Below, piece by piece: positions 1 through 8,005 of a stretch of 38,330 nt of DNA. Both the position numbers and the translations under genes were made by a program. Positions within the stretch are counted from its first letter, which is position 1. Each line of letters begins with the position of its first letter. The DNA is from Trinickia mobilis (GTDB taxonomy: Bacteria > Pseudomonadota > Gammaproteobacteria > Burkholderiales > Burkholderiaceae). The stretch is taken from positions 40,463 to 78,792 of the forward strand of contig NZ_JAFLRF010000027.1 of assembly GCF_017315705.1 (NCBI RefSeq), in the 5' to 3' direction. The notes under the pieces are model-generated. The model was not told where the DNA came from, made no database searches, and worked only from the letters and a program-made list of their open reading frames with translations.

Positions 1-414
1 TTCGACGACCGCCTCTGCAATTTCGGGAACGTCGCGGGCCTTCAGGAAAACCCCGTGACTTCCTCGTCGCGCGATGGCCCGGAGAGCCTCCACGACTTCG
101 TGCGTCGTCATCGTCTCCTGCAACAGAAAACGTGGACGAACAACCGCCGGGTGCATGAAGGCTAGTTCTCCCTCGAGGGCGTTCTTTATCTCGTCACTGA
201 ACCGAGCCGGAGCTTCTACTACTACATCGACGAGGAGCTTCCTTCCCGTGTTGGCGAGGTTCAGCTCCTGTTTTTCGAGTTCCTTTATCGCCTGCTCAAC
301 CCGATTGCGCGTGTGCTCCCGGACGTTTGCGCGCCCGTTCAAGACCCTATCAACGGTCGCCACCCCGAGTCCTGCCTGGAGAGCGATTTCCTTAATCAAG
401 AAGCGGTGAGCCAA
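1..414 (-). CDS. LacI-family transcriptional regulator, N-terminal part (runs off window)
   Basis: Reading the minus strand from a TTG at 414 gives 138 uninterrupted codons to the window edge. The first 30 residues form a LacI-type helix-turn-helix (IKEIALQAGLGVATVDRVLN, then GRANVREHT), followed by the hinge region and the start of the periplasmic-binding-like sensor domain (GSHGVFLKARDVPEI). A purine-rich AAGGGGGGGCGGA lies just upstream as ribosome binding site, which supports the TTG start. It diverges from the dioxygenase gene at 508 with a 93-bp gap, so it probably controls that gene or itself in response to a small, sugar-like ligand. The ligand cannot be told because the sensor domain is cut off. 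LacI membership is clear; the exact start is less sure. Confidence 0.8.
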   Translation of the reverse strand, partial: MAHRFLIKEIALQAGLGVATVDRVLNGRANVREHTRNRVEQAIKELEKQELNLANTGRKLLVDVVVEAPARFSDEIKNALEGELAFMHPAVVRPRFLLQETMTTHEVVEALRAIARRGSHGVFLKARDVPEIAEAVVE

Positions 415-507
415 TCCGCCCCCCCTTAGTTGATAGTTTTTTGATGCGTTTCTGAGATTTCGACTTGTGCTTTGCGAGCTATCCTACATCGAAAATAGGA
501 GGCACGG

Positions 508-1722
508 ATGGACTTCCAACGAGAAGACAATCTCGCTGAGCGAACTCACTGGTATCGCGAAAGCGACTGCAACTTGGGTGATTTCGTGACGCTGCTCAAC
601 GCGGGACAGGAGCGAACGCCGCGCTACGCTGCAAAGTCGGTTCAAGGGATTCCTGTATACGAATGCGGCGATTTGGAAGAGGTGGTCTCATCCGACGTGG
701 AGAGGGCTTATTTACTGTCGGAATGGGCCGGGGTCTTGCGGGACGGAGCGGGCGTCTTCGTGCTCAAACGCGCATTTGCCAACACCGAGTGCGTGGACGA
801 GGCAGCAGCGGTTTTCGAGTCGATTATTGAAGCCGAGAAGAAATCGGGCGCGAAGGCTGACCATTTCGCGAAAGCAGGCGCGAACGACCGTATTTGGAAC
901 GCACAGGAAAAGCTCTGCGTTAAGGCACCTGAGGTCTTTGCCACGTACTTTTCGAACCGGTGGTTGCCGGCGGCCGCCGAGGCATGGCTCGGCCCGTGTT
1001 TTCAGGTTACGTCCCAGGTCAATGTTGTCAGACCCGGCGGCGAGGCACAGCAAGCTCATCGTGACTACCATCTGGGATTTCAGTCAGCGGAGGCGGCAAC
1101 GTCTTTTCCGGCGCATGTGCATGGGATGTCGCCTTTTCTCACGCTGCAAGGGGCCATCGCGCACAGCGATATGCCTGTTGAGAGCGGCCCAACCAGGCTC
1201 CTGCCTTACTCGCAGCGATACGCTCAAGGCTATGTGGCTTGGCGTAGAGCTGATTTCCGGAGGTATTTCGAGAACAACTTCGTCCAGGTGCCGCTCGTCA
1301 AGGGCGATGCCATCTTTTTCAATCCGGCGCTATTTCACGCAGCCGGCGCGAACCGGACGAGCGACGTTCAGCGCATGGCAAACCTGCTTCAAATCTCGTC
1401 TGCTTATGGTCGGGCGATGGAAGTGGTAAATCGAACGCGCATGTCCGAAACCCTCTACCCCGTCCTTCGAGACCGCATGAAGGCCGGCAACATAACCGAG
1501 GTTGAGGCGATGTCGGTAATTGCCTCGTGCGCTGAAGGCTATTCGTTCCCAACCAACCTGGACAGGGACCCGCCTGCCAAAGGGCTCGCGCCGGAGAGCC
1601 AAGCCCAATTGATGCTTCGAGCGCTTCGGGAGGACTGGGAGCCGGCCGAGTTTGTACGAGCCCTCGCAGAGCAGGCATGGCGCCATGAGGCCGGCGAATC
1701 CGTTGCACTGATAGATTATTGA
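508..1722 (+). CDS. Phytanoyl-CoA dioxygenase (PhyH) family Fe(II)/2-oxoglutarate oxygenase
   Basis: 404-residue cytosolic protein. The middle carries the double-stranded beta-helix signatures of the PhyH family: an HxD iron-binding pair in QQAHRDYH (about residue 183), a distal histidine in NPALFHAAGANRTSD (about residue 270), and an arginine shortly after it that normally holds 2-oxoglutarate. It is longer than the 250-300 residues usual for the family, with about 100 extra residues at each end. The start is fixed by AGGAGG at 497-502. A LacI-type regulator diverges from it. The family hydroxylates small organic molecules or CoA esters; the substrate here cannot be read from the sequence. 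Confidence 0.82.
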   Translation: MDFQREDNLAERTHWYRESDCNLGDFVTLLNAGQERTPRYAAKSVQGIPVYECGDLEEVVSSDVERAYLLSEWAGVLRDGAGVFVLKRAFANTECVDEAAAVFESIIEAEKKSGAKADHFAKAGANDRIWNAQEKLCVKAPEVFATYFSNRWLPAAAEAWLGPCFQVTSQVNVVRPGGEAQQAHRDYHLGFQSAEAATSFPAHVHGMSPFLTLQGAIAHSDMPVESGPTRLLPYSQRYAQGYVAWRRADFRRYFENNFVQVPLVKGDAIFFNPALFHAAGANRTSDVQRMANLLQISSAYGRAMEVVNRTRMSETLYPVLRDRMKAGNITEVEAMSVIASCAEGYSFPTNLDRDPPAKGLAPESQAQLMLRALREDWEPAEFVRALAEQAWRHEAGESVALIDY

Positions 1723-1808
1723 TGTGTTTATGTGCCTCAAAGATCGAGTCTCGACACTATTATGATGCCAACGCGACACACAAAATGACTCAGGGAGGTC
1801 GCGCGTGC

Positions 1809-1833
1809 GCCCGCATTCGACCCGGATGCGGGC
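1809..1833. terminator. Perfect 8-bp hairpin after the dioxygenase gene
   Basis: GCCCGCAT and ATGCGGGC pair perfectly around a 9-base loop, 87 bases past the dioxygenase stop and 30 bases before the LysR remnant. There is no T-run, so it could be a weak terminator or a leader structure. Confidence 0.3.
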
Positions 1834-1862
1834 GAAGAAGGAGGGCGTAATGGTGCAAGGGC

Positions 1863-2506
1863 ATGGACCAGTTCAAGGAACTACAGCTGTTCGTCGAGGT
1901 GGCCGAGACGGGCAGCATCAGCCGAGCTGCGGAAGCTGTCGAGCTTTCCATCTCGGCGGCGAGCAGGTATTTGATTTCGTTGGAGGCGAGGCTCGGGGTC
2001 CAATTGGTTCGCAGAACGACGCGTAACCTTTATTTGACTGAGGCTGGTGCCGAATATCATCGGCGCTGCAAATCCATCCTCGCCGACCTTGGCGAAGCAG
2101 AAGCCGTAGTCAAAGAGGCGGTTGTGCGTCCAAGCGGTGTCCTTCGCATCACCGCCTCGTTATCATTCTGCATGCTGCATATTGCGCCGATGCTTCGTGA
2201 TTCACACGTGGTAGTGAGAACGTCGTTGTCAGAGTGAAACCATTGGTGGAATCGAATGACGGCCAGATATTGCGTCTCGCCGCGCTAGAAAACTTGGGCA
2301 TCCTGGTGCAGCCCAAATACATCATCTACGACGACCTCAAGGCAGGTCGCCTAGTGCCGGTGCTTGACGATTGGGACCTGCCACGGCTGACCATGAACAT
2401 CGCGTTTCAGACCCGCTCACATCTACCTTTAAAGGTGCGGCTGTTCATCGACGCGCTTGTAGAGCGGTTCCATCAGAACGAGTACGAACGGCATTGGACG
2501 GCGTGA
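1863..2506 (+). pseudogene. LysR-type regulator, internally deleted
   Basis: The first frame (from 1863) encodes the LysR winged helix-turn-helix and linker: FKELQLFVEVAETGSISRAA, then RLGVQLVRRTTRNLYLTEAG. It enters the co-inducer domain (LRITASLSF..LHIAPMLRD), then stops at 2235. A second frame, shifted by two, resumes with the typical end of the same family: VESNDGQILRLAALENLGIL, then GRLVPVLDDWDLPRLTMNIA, ending at 2506. About 100 codons of the co-inducer domain are missing between them, with the join near 2203-2218. A full LysR protein is about 300 residues. The product cannot be functional as a ligand-responsive regulator, though a DNA-binding N-terminal fragment of 124 residues could still be made. 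The nearby maleylacetate reductase remnant suggests it once controlled an aromatic-degradation cluster. Confidence 0.85.
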
Positions 2507-2560
2507 GCCCTGCGCTCACCGCAGTTGAGGCTTCTTCCCACTTAGCGCGTGCCGCATGGC

Positions 2561-2710
2561 CTTCATGAGATTGGATTGAACGAAGCTGACCTCGACTACG
2601 CGTGTGAGGTGGCTCTGTCGAACCCTTACTGGAACCCGCGACCAATTGAGAAAAAGCCACTCAGAGCACTACTGCAGCGTGCTTGGGAAGGTGCCCGTCC
2701 GAGCGCGTGA
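2561..2710 (+). pseudogene. Maleylacetate reductase, C-terminal remnant
   Basis: Fifty codons read LHEIGLNEADLD, then ACEVALSNPYWNPRPIEK, then LRALLQRAWEGARPS and a stop. This is the characteristic end of maleylacetate reductases (iron-containing alcohol dehydrogenase fold), which reduce maleylacetate to 3-oxoadipate in chlorocatechol, hydroxyquinol and resorcinol breakdown. The frame is closed upstream by a stop at 2543 and the remaining about 300 residues are absent. The identification rests on the NPYWNPRPIE signature and spacing remembered from the family, not on a search. Confidence 0.65.
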
Positions 2711-3014
2711 TGTCGCGAATTTGCTGACGTTGGCGCGGTGGTATTTACCTCGGCGTAGCCTGGCGGAGGACCGGCGTCGGCGAGGTACTAGCCGTGGTTA
2801 TCAACTAAGTTCGTGCAACGTAGCGACGAGACATGTCGCCGGCTCCGTGAAGTCACATGAGCTTGCGTCTTTGGCGGCTTTTGTGCCAGTGAAAAAATGC
2901 CTATTGCATCAATCACTTACGATAGCTGCCCGTAGCTTGTTCACAGCATTGCCAACAAAATCTGGGGATAAGTGACGGCCTCGCAGATGTCGCGCTCGGC
3001 CGTCGCTTCACCCG
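2711..3014. other. Gap without a supported gene
   Basis: No frame on either strand has convincing domain content, codon bias or a ribosome binding site. It lies between two gene remnants and is probably decayed DNA. Confidence 0.5.
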
Positions 3015-3209
3015 CTATTGCGCCCGCACCGCCTGACGTTGTGCAGCTTGCTCTTCGGCGTGCTTCTTTGCCACATGGTGTCCCGCATAATGGCCGGCTA
3101 CACCGCCGACCACCGCGCCCTTCAGACAACCTGCGGCATTTGCTGTTCCGGCAGTCAACGGTGCCAACGTAGCAGTCGCCGCGAGCATCTTGATTCGGTG
3201 ATTCTTCAT
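3015..3209 (-). CDS. Small exported glycine-zipper-like protein
   Basis: 64 residues with an N-terminal signal peptide (charged MKNHRIK, hydrophobic core, cleavage near TANA-A). The mature part has a short glycine-rich stretch (GAVVGGVAGHYAGHH) and an Ala/Gln-rich charged tail. It resembles small Burkholderia envelope proteins with a GAVVGGVAGHYAGHH core, from memory of the family; no function is assigned. There is no clear Shine-Dalgarno sequence. It lies directly downstream, on the same strand, of the promoter-like box and WRE fragment at 3263-3407, so it may now be driven by that captured promoter. Confidence 0.6.
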   Translation of the reverse strand: MKNHRIKMLAATATLAPLTAGTANAAGCLKGAVVGGVAGHYAGHHVAKKHAEEQAAQRQAVRAQ

Positions 3210-3262
3210 GGAATGACAGTCTTCGTTGGAATACGCTGGATATGCGGCTTATCGACGTCGGT

Positions 3263-3328
3263 TCAATGACCCCAACGGCCGCGGTCGCGCCACTCCCGCT
3301 CATGCCACTCGTGTTCGCGCCATTCATG
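3263..3328 (-). pseudogene. C-terminal remnant of a WRE-repeat exported protein
   Basis: Twenty-one codons read HEWREHEWHEREWRDRGRW then GH and a stop. This is very like the tail of the intact protein at 8670-8981 (REWRRQEWHEHQWREHRDWR). The DNA just upstream (about 3335-3407) also matches the promoter region of that gene. The signal peptide and the proline-rich middle are gone: a deletion has joined the leader to the tail. Confidence 0.7.
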
Positions 3329-3390
3329 GTGAATACAGCTTGGAGTGTAGGCGGCGCATTCGAGCACAGGTGAAACGGTCGTGCGAGATT

Positions 3391-3407
3391 GGTAACAGCG
3401 GGTTACC
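3391..3407. promoter_or_regulatory. GGTAAC-N5-GTTACC palindrome (copy 1)
   Basis: Perfect 6-bp arms around AGCGG. The surrounding stretch (TGAAACGG, then GTGCGAGATT just before the palindrome) is repeated at 9057-9094 ahead of the intact WRE-repeat gene. The arms are conserved between copies while the spacer differs, as expected for a protein-binding site. It also lies 23 bp past the GST stop codon, so a terminator role is possible. Confidence 0.5.
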
Positions 3408-3429
3408 TTGGAGGCAGGCATGGTTGTAG

Positions 3430-4107
3430 TCACGCGCACCGCGCAAGCCAGTCGGCGATGCGCGGCATCTCGAGAATGCTGGGCCCAACGGTACTCGTGC
3501 GGACTATTTCATCAAGTTGAGCTGCAACCGCGATGTCGGCGATCGACTTTGAGTGGCCAACAAGCCAGGGGCTATCGGCGAGCAGTGCATCGACGTATGT
3601 CAGGTGCGTAAGCAATCGCTCACGAATCGACGAGGCGGGAAATTTGCCAAGCCCCTGAGTCTGCAATTTGCGGCTGTACATGTGTCTGACTACGATGCTA
3701 AAGGGAATTCGCTCCCAAGCCGGTCGCCCCGCACACAGCAAGTCGGTGGCTTTAGCCCGTGCACCGGCATCCGTCATGCGAAGCGCAGCCTCGAACCAGT
3801 ATAGGGATTCATCCGCCCAATCTTCGAGCAAACAGGCGAGTGCGCGCTGGCTGGGTTCCGCCGGGAACACCGCAGGCTCCGGCACGCGCTGCTCCAGAAA
3901 GACAACGATGTCAGTACTGTCCTGCACCCGCTCGCCGTCGAAATCCACGACGGGCAGCTTGCCAAGGCGGGACAGTCTTTTGGCCTTTAAGGCGAGCAGT
4001 CCGTTGTAGTTCACCACGGTGAAGCGAATACCCTTGTGGTTCAGTACCTTTCGGACCTTGCCGCAAAACGGCGAGGCTTCCCACTGATGCAACACCACCG
4101 TCGCCAT
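3430..4107 (-). CDS. Glutathione S-transferase family protein
   Basis: 225 residues. The N-terminal thioredoxin-like domain (1-80) has SPFCGKVRKVL on the first helix, the cis-proline strand GKLPVVDFDGE, and the glutathione-binding turn QDSTDIVVFLE. The rest is the all-helical GST domain, with the conserved capping segment SIADIAVAAQLDEI near residue 190. Length is normal for a soluble GST. The cysteine in SPFCGKV could make it a thiol-transferase type rather than a conjugating enzyme. It stands alone, with no clear operon partner. Confidence 0.8.
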   Translation of the reverse strand: MATVVLHQWEASPFCGKVRKVLNHKGIRFTVVNYNGLLALKAKRLSRLGKLPVVDFDGERVQDSTDIVVFLEQRVPEPAVFPAEPSQRALACLLEDWADESLYWFEAALRMTDAGARAKATDLLCAGRPAWERIPFSIVVRHMYSRKLQTQGLGKFPASSIRERLLTHLTYVDALLADSPWLVGHSKSIADIAVAAQLDEIVRTSTVGPSILEMPRIADWLARCA

Positions 4108-5223
4108 AGTAGTTCAGCCCCTCTTGATTGCGTTCGAGTACCAGAAGCGAAGCTACCTGAACTGCCTTGTCACCTTGTGCTGGAGCACCACGGTGCCCAT
4201 CCCTTGGCCAGGCTGGGGCAGAAGCGCAGCCGTATGCGGCGCGGTGCCCGAAATGTCCTTGTATTTCCCCGCCAACTGCCGTCGGAATATGCGAAAGCGC
4301 CGGCGATTCAATGACCCTAATATAACGACGACTCGTTCAGTGTCGGTGAGTCTCCAAGCGGCAAAAGCTTCGGTTTTCGGTAATCGCGGAGCAGGACTCT
4401 AATGAGCGGATTGCGCGACGCGAGTCGCGCCGACTGGCGGATGTTCCCCCGACCCGAATGAGCTCGACGACTTGGTCGCGCCATCTGATTTGGCCACCGT
4501 CCGCTTCGGCGAGCAGGCAGTACCGCGTGGTCGTGGCGTGCACTAGCTTCAGCGCAGCCTTGAAGGCCGCCACATCGAACCTATGCGCGGCACCCGCGTA
4601 CATGCTCTGGCTTCGCATGAAGTTTCCGGGTATTCGCTGTTGTAGGGGTCCCCAAGTTGGGACGGGACAGAAATCAACTGGAATCAGCCAGTTGGCGCAA
4701 GCGGAACGATGGTGCTTTTGAAAACAATTGCGGCCTGGTCTCGCTAATGGAAGCGCGCGACCGACGTAGGCCAATTGCTAAGGCTAGGCAGTCTTGATAG
4801 CAACTTTCCGCCATAACACAGAGGCTATCGGAAAAGAGATAAAAAGCAATTTTTGGTAACAAACATGACCTATACTCAGCGCTGCTATGTAGGCGAGTTG
4901 TAAAACCGGCTAAAACATTTTGTTTGCCGTCAATTAATAGATTAATTACGAGGAGGCTGAACTTCTTCAGAGCACGCATTACACGACTTCGTTGTCGACT
5001 ATCACTTCTGGCAATGCTCTCAAACTTTGTCTTCAGCTCAACTTGAGCCGACGATGTGGGAGAGTTTAATTCTGCTCGAATGCACATTAAGCAACATCTT
5101 CGGCCAACTTATTGCGCCACTGCCTGCCGGCATCGCGTTGGCCGTTGTCTGCAACTTTTTTTGCACGCTGCCACACGATTCCGGCCCTCCGCGAGAACAT
5201 GCTTTGATTTGTTGGAGGTCGCC
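4108..5223. other. Long gap, mostly without a supported gene
   Basis: Apart from one weak candidate at 4337-4618 I see no supported gene. The part from about 4800 to 4960 is AT-rich compared with the neighbourhood and could hold promoters. GAGGAGG near 4950 is not followed by a usable start codon. Confidence 0.4.
4337..4618 (-). CDS. Possible small hypothetical protein
   Basis: A 93-residue frame from the ATG at 4618. The first 50 codons (MRSQSMYAGAAHRFDVAAF onward to about 4470) use G or C in the third position strongly, as real genes here do. The last 35 codons lose this bias and become Arg/Ser-rich, while another frame then looks more protein-like (NPLIRVLLRDYRKPKLLPLG), so a frameshift near 4420 is possible. 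No family is recognised. Confidence 0.3.
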   Translation of the reverse strand: MRSQSMYAGAAHRFDVAAFKAALKLVHATTTRYCLLAEADGGQIRWRDQVVELIRVGGTSASRRDSRRAIRSLESCSAITENRSFCRLETHRH

Positions 5224-5397
5224 ATGAAAAAACTGGTCCCGCCCATCAAGAGAGCATTGCAGGAATCGACAATCGTAGCAACTATTGCGCTCGCCTCGCC
5301 GGTTGCGAATGCGGTGGTGGCGATGCCGGCAACCGGTTCGACAGTTGACGACAACTCGCCTTCGGTCATGCCCGCGAGCGGGTGCAGGACACCTTAG
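5224..5397 (+). CDS. Small exported peptide of unknown function
   Basis: 57 residues from an ATG preceded by GGAGG at 5214-5218. The N-terminus has the shape of a signal peptide: MKKLVPPIKRALQES, then a hydrophobic stretch IVATIALASPVANA with an AxA-type cleavage site. Only about 25 residues remain after cleavage (AVVAMPATGSTVDD, then a single Cys near the end). It precedes the exported protein at 5523 by 125 bp on the same strand and may share its transcript. No family is recognised. Confidence 0.5.
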   Translation: MKKLVPPIKRALQESTIVATIALASPVANAVVAMPATGSTVDDNSPSVMPASGCRTP

Positions 5398-5522
5398 TAC
5401 GTCATGGACGGCTTTCCTGTTCATTACCCGCGCAAGTCCCTCGTCTGTCCGGACTGAGCCTGCGGCCGCAAGTCGGCCACTCAGTTGGGCGCGGCGGAAA
5501 GTCTGCTTCAATGGAGGTCAAT

Positions 5523-6254
5523 ATGAACCGCATTACGAGATATCTGCGACTCACGCTCGCCTTCGCATTGTTCGGCATCCTTTTGGTCATCGCGAATCGC
5601 GACGTGTTGGCTCAGCAGAACCCCGATGTCCTACCACGGCAAGCAGCAATTTATGGGGAGACCTACGGTCAATGGTCTGCGGCGTGGTGGCAATGGATGC
5701 TTTCGATACCATCGGGCTCGAACCCAACGTTTTTCCCGGACGGCACGGGCTGCGGCAGTAGTCAGTCTGGACATGTATGGTTCCTGGCAGAACCCAATTC
5801 CGGCAGCGGGCCTGCTGAAGAATGCACCGTGCCCGTCGCAAAATCCATTTTCGTGCCAATTGTCAACGCCGAATGTTCTAGCGTAGAGGGCGGTCCTCCG
5901 TATATCCCTAGCATTTGTAACGACGACGCTACCTGCAGGGCATGCGCCAAGTCCCTTGCGGACCAGATAGACCCAACCTCTCTGAAGGCGTCAGTTGACG
6001 AAATGCCGGTGAATGACCTGACGATTTTCCGCGTGCAGTCGCCGCTCTTTCATTTCTCGATTCCAGCGAACAATTGGTTCTCCGCCGAAGGCCTTATTGC
6101 TCCCGCAGGAACCGGCATCGCGGTCAGCGACGGATACTGGCTGATGATAAAGCCACTGTCACCGGGTCAACACAAAATTCATGTTGAAGGAGCCATTCCG
6201 AGTTTCAGCTTCTCGGAGAAGGTGAACTTTTTCATCACTGTGCGCCAGCCCTGA
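5523..6254 (+). CDS. Exported protein of unknown function with WSAAWWQW motif
   Basis: 243 residues. A signal peptide (MNRITRYLRLTLAFALFGILL, cleavage near VLAQQ) is followed by YGETYGQWSAAWWQWMLSIP, a tryptophan-rich motif I associate with a widespread family of uncharacterised secreted bacterial proteins. Later motifs are GTGCGSSQSGHVWFLAEP, several cysteines suited to periplasmic disulfides (CSSVEGGPPYIPSICNDD, CRAC), and a beta-rich end (GQHKIHVEGAIP) that may bind a ligand. The start is set by GGAGG at 5514-5518; the same frame extends upstream to 5382 but without a binding site. It is probably periplasmic. Confidence 0.75.
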   Translation: MNRITRYLRLTLAFALFGILLVIANRDVLAQQNPDVLPRQAAIYGETYGQWSAAWWQWMLSIPSGSNPTFFPDGTGCGSSQSGHVWFLAEPNSGSGPAEECTVPVAKSIFVPIVNAECSSVEGGPPYIPSICNDDATCRACAKSLADQIDPTSLKASVDEMPVNDLTIFRVQSPLFHFSIPANNWFSAEGLIAPAGTGIAVSDGYWLMIKPLSPGQHKIHVEGAIPSFSFSEKVNFFITVRQP

Positions 6255-6496
6255 ACAAGCGCTTGGCGTGACCTGCGTGGGCCGCTTCGCGAGGAGGGGG
6301 GCGCGGGTATGAGGCAGCAATACCATCTCTCCCTCGCCCCGGACGCTGAAACAGCGGCGCATTCGGCCGTGCCAACCGGATACGTACGCGTCTGAGGCCT
6401 TCGAGCTAGAAGTTCGTGCCAGCGCTAGGCGCCGTTGACCGAGCGCAACCCGTCACCTCTTGAGAGAGAGAGAGACGAAATGGAGGCCAGCGATGA
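6255..6496. other. Intergenic stretch with a GA repeat
   Basis: No gene is seen. A GAGAGAGAGAGA run lies at about 6462-6474. Two short frames start from ATGs at 6480 and 6493, but both end within 30 codons and neither joins the downstream gene in frame. Confidence 0.4.
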
Positions 6497-6844
6497 ACTC
6501 GAGTTTTTCCGAAGGACCCTCCGGTATTCGCTGGTGTCCCAGTGAAAGACCAATGGAGTCGGGGCGAATCTGACACGGTGTCTGGAAATGACCCCGTTTT
6601 GAGCTATGTGGTCTTCGACATGGCAAATGGGGACAAGGTTTTTGGCCGATACGAGGGCACTGCCCAAGCGACGACCTCCCAATCAACCGAAAAGAGGACT
6701 GTTGTCGGGAACCTTGTTCTCACGGGCGGGACAGGCAAGCTGCGCGGCATTCACGGCACCATACACGTATTGACTGACACGGACTTGTCCAAGGAACTGA
6801 ACGATACCAAATTCGAAGGGGAGTATTGGATGGAAAGAGATTGA
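6497..6844 (+). pseudogene. Beta-rich hypothetical protein, probably missing its N-terminus
   Basis: The frame opens after a stop at 6494-6496 and reads FPKDPPVFAGVPVKDQW, then SYVVFDMANGDKVFGRYEG, then VVGNLVLTGGTGKLRGIHG and FEGEYWMERD. The alternating pattern and GGTGK(L/F)xGIxG turn resemble small secreted beta-barrel proteins of unknown role. The only in-frame start codon ahead of the conserved part is a GTG at 6542 with no ribosome binding site, and no signal peptide is present. Likely a frameshifted or 5'-truncated gene; a short GTG-started product of 100 residues is the alternative. Confidence 0.5.
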
Positions 6845-6895
6845 CGCGCTGCGCATCCGCGCAGGCGCCGCCATCCATTTAATAGGAGACTTACC

Positions 6896-7189
6896 GTGGC
6901 AACTTACATGAGCCTTTGGAACTTCACCGACCAAGGTATTCGCGCGGTGAAAGACACAACCAAGCGAGCCGGCATATTGAAAGAGACGGCACAGATAGCC
7001 GGCGTCACCGTGAAAGACATCTATTGGACCTTGGGAACCTACGATGGCCTGGTCATTTTCGAGGCTCCAAACGAAGAAGCCCTTGCCGCTGTTGGGCTCG
7101 CGGTCGGTGCGATGGGAAACGTGCGCACGCAGACCATGCGTGCCTTCTCCCTCGATGAAATAGAAGGAGTTCTCAGCAAGCTGCCTTGA
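6896..7189 (+). CDS. GYD domain-containing protein
   Basis: 97 residues from a GTG start, with AGGAG about 9 bases upstream. It contains the family landmarks: FTDQGIRAVKDTTKRAG, GVTVKDIYWTLGTYDGLVIF with the name-giving G-Y-D triad (as GTYDG), and GNVRTQTMRAFS. GYD proteins are small alpha-beta single-domain proteins, probably ferredoxin-like oligomers, with no established activity. Length is normal for the family and the gene looks intact. It follows the damaged beta-rich gene by 51 bp on the same strand. Confidence 0.85.
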   Translation: MATYMSLWNFTDQGIRAVKDTTKRAGILKETAQIAGVTVKDIYWTLGTYDGLVIFEAPNEEALAAVGLAVGAMGNVRTQTMRAFSLDEIEGVLSKLP

Positions 7190-7389
7190 GCACACACCAT
7201 GGCCGCGTCATCCCGTCGGCTGTGCGGGCTGGGGCGAGCAACGCCGCGTCCTTGCCAGCTGACGGGTTGGACCACAGTTGATAGCAAGGCAAAAAGCGAG
7301 GCCAACGCCCCGGCTACCCGCTCGCCCCGATACCGTATCTCGCCCGATGCGGCGTCATCGGCACTTCATGCAGGATGCTTGCACCGCGC

Positions 7390-7713
7390 CTAACGCGAAT
7401 CGCTTTCCTGCCGTGCAAGCGGGCCGCCCGCAAACGGGTCATTACGCCAATCCACAGTCTCCCGATTTGTCCGCCGTGGTACCGCCTTTGGCGACAATTT
7501 AAAGTGGTCGATGGATTGACCCGCACTAATCGCTTGTTTGAGCCATTGAGGCATTTCTCCTTCGCCGGTCCACGTGTCTCCCGTCGCACTAACGTAGCGA
7601 GCGTCTTTCTGCTCGCTTGCTAGCGCTGAAGCCAGGTCGTCTGGCTTGATGCCAAACTCGTCCATACGATGGCGGAGATAAGCAATCATGCTGTCTCGCT
7701 TACGTTCGTCCAT
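7390..7713 (-). CDS. H-NS-like nucleoid protein with short N-terminal region
   Basis: 107 residues, started at the ATG at 7713 because AAGGAA lies 8 bases upstream; the open frame extends further but without a binding site. Residues 1-30 are helical (MIAYLRHRMDEFGIKPDDLA). The H-NS C-terminal DNA-binding domain follows: YVSATGDTWTGEGEMPQWLK (about 41-60), the usual Y..(T/S)G.TW.G.G..P.WL pattern. The domain is followed by an unusual basic-acidic tail of about 35 residues. There is no long coiled coil, so it may pair with another H-NS protein rather than filament alone. It diverges from a second H-NS-like gene at 8006. Confidence 0.8.
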   Translation of the reverse strand: MDERKRDSMIAYLRHRMDEFGIKPDDLASALASEQKDARYVSATGDTWTGEGEMPQWLKQAISAGQSIDHFKLSPKAVPRRTNRETVDWRNDPFAGGPLARQESDSR

Positions 7714-8005
7714 GAAACATTCCTTCCTTAATGCCATAGCTTGGCGGCTATTGAGCGCCGCTTGTCGAATATCGCATCGTACGCACATTGCGCGGATGTA
7801 ATGAGGTAGTCAGGGTGGTGACAAGCTGCAGCACTTCGGCAAGCACCGGCGTCGCTGCCTATCTGATTGAGGAACCAGGAAGCCGGTACGTCGTTGTCGA
7901 ATTTGAGAGCTGGATTGATACCTTCGGTGACCTACGAACGCATAGCCACAGTATGCATCCATATGGCATAGTGCGCTCGTTTAATCAACAACAAGGGGAG
8001 TCCAT

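Noticed and set aside
6462-6474. GA dinucleotide run as a possible phase-variable tract
   Set aside because: It is short and not inside a gene or a clear promoter spacer; no evidence of switching.
7788-8005. Plus-strand frame with YVVVEFESWIDTFGDL between the H-NS genes
   Set aside because: It has a brief protein-like stretch but overlaps the H-NS-like gene out of frame, has no ribosome binding site and continues as a shadow.
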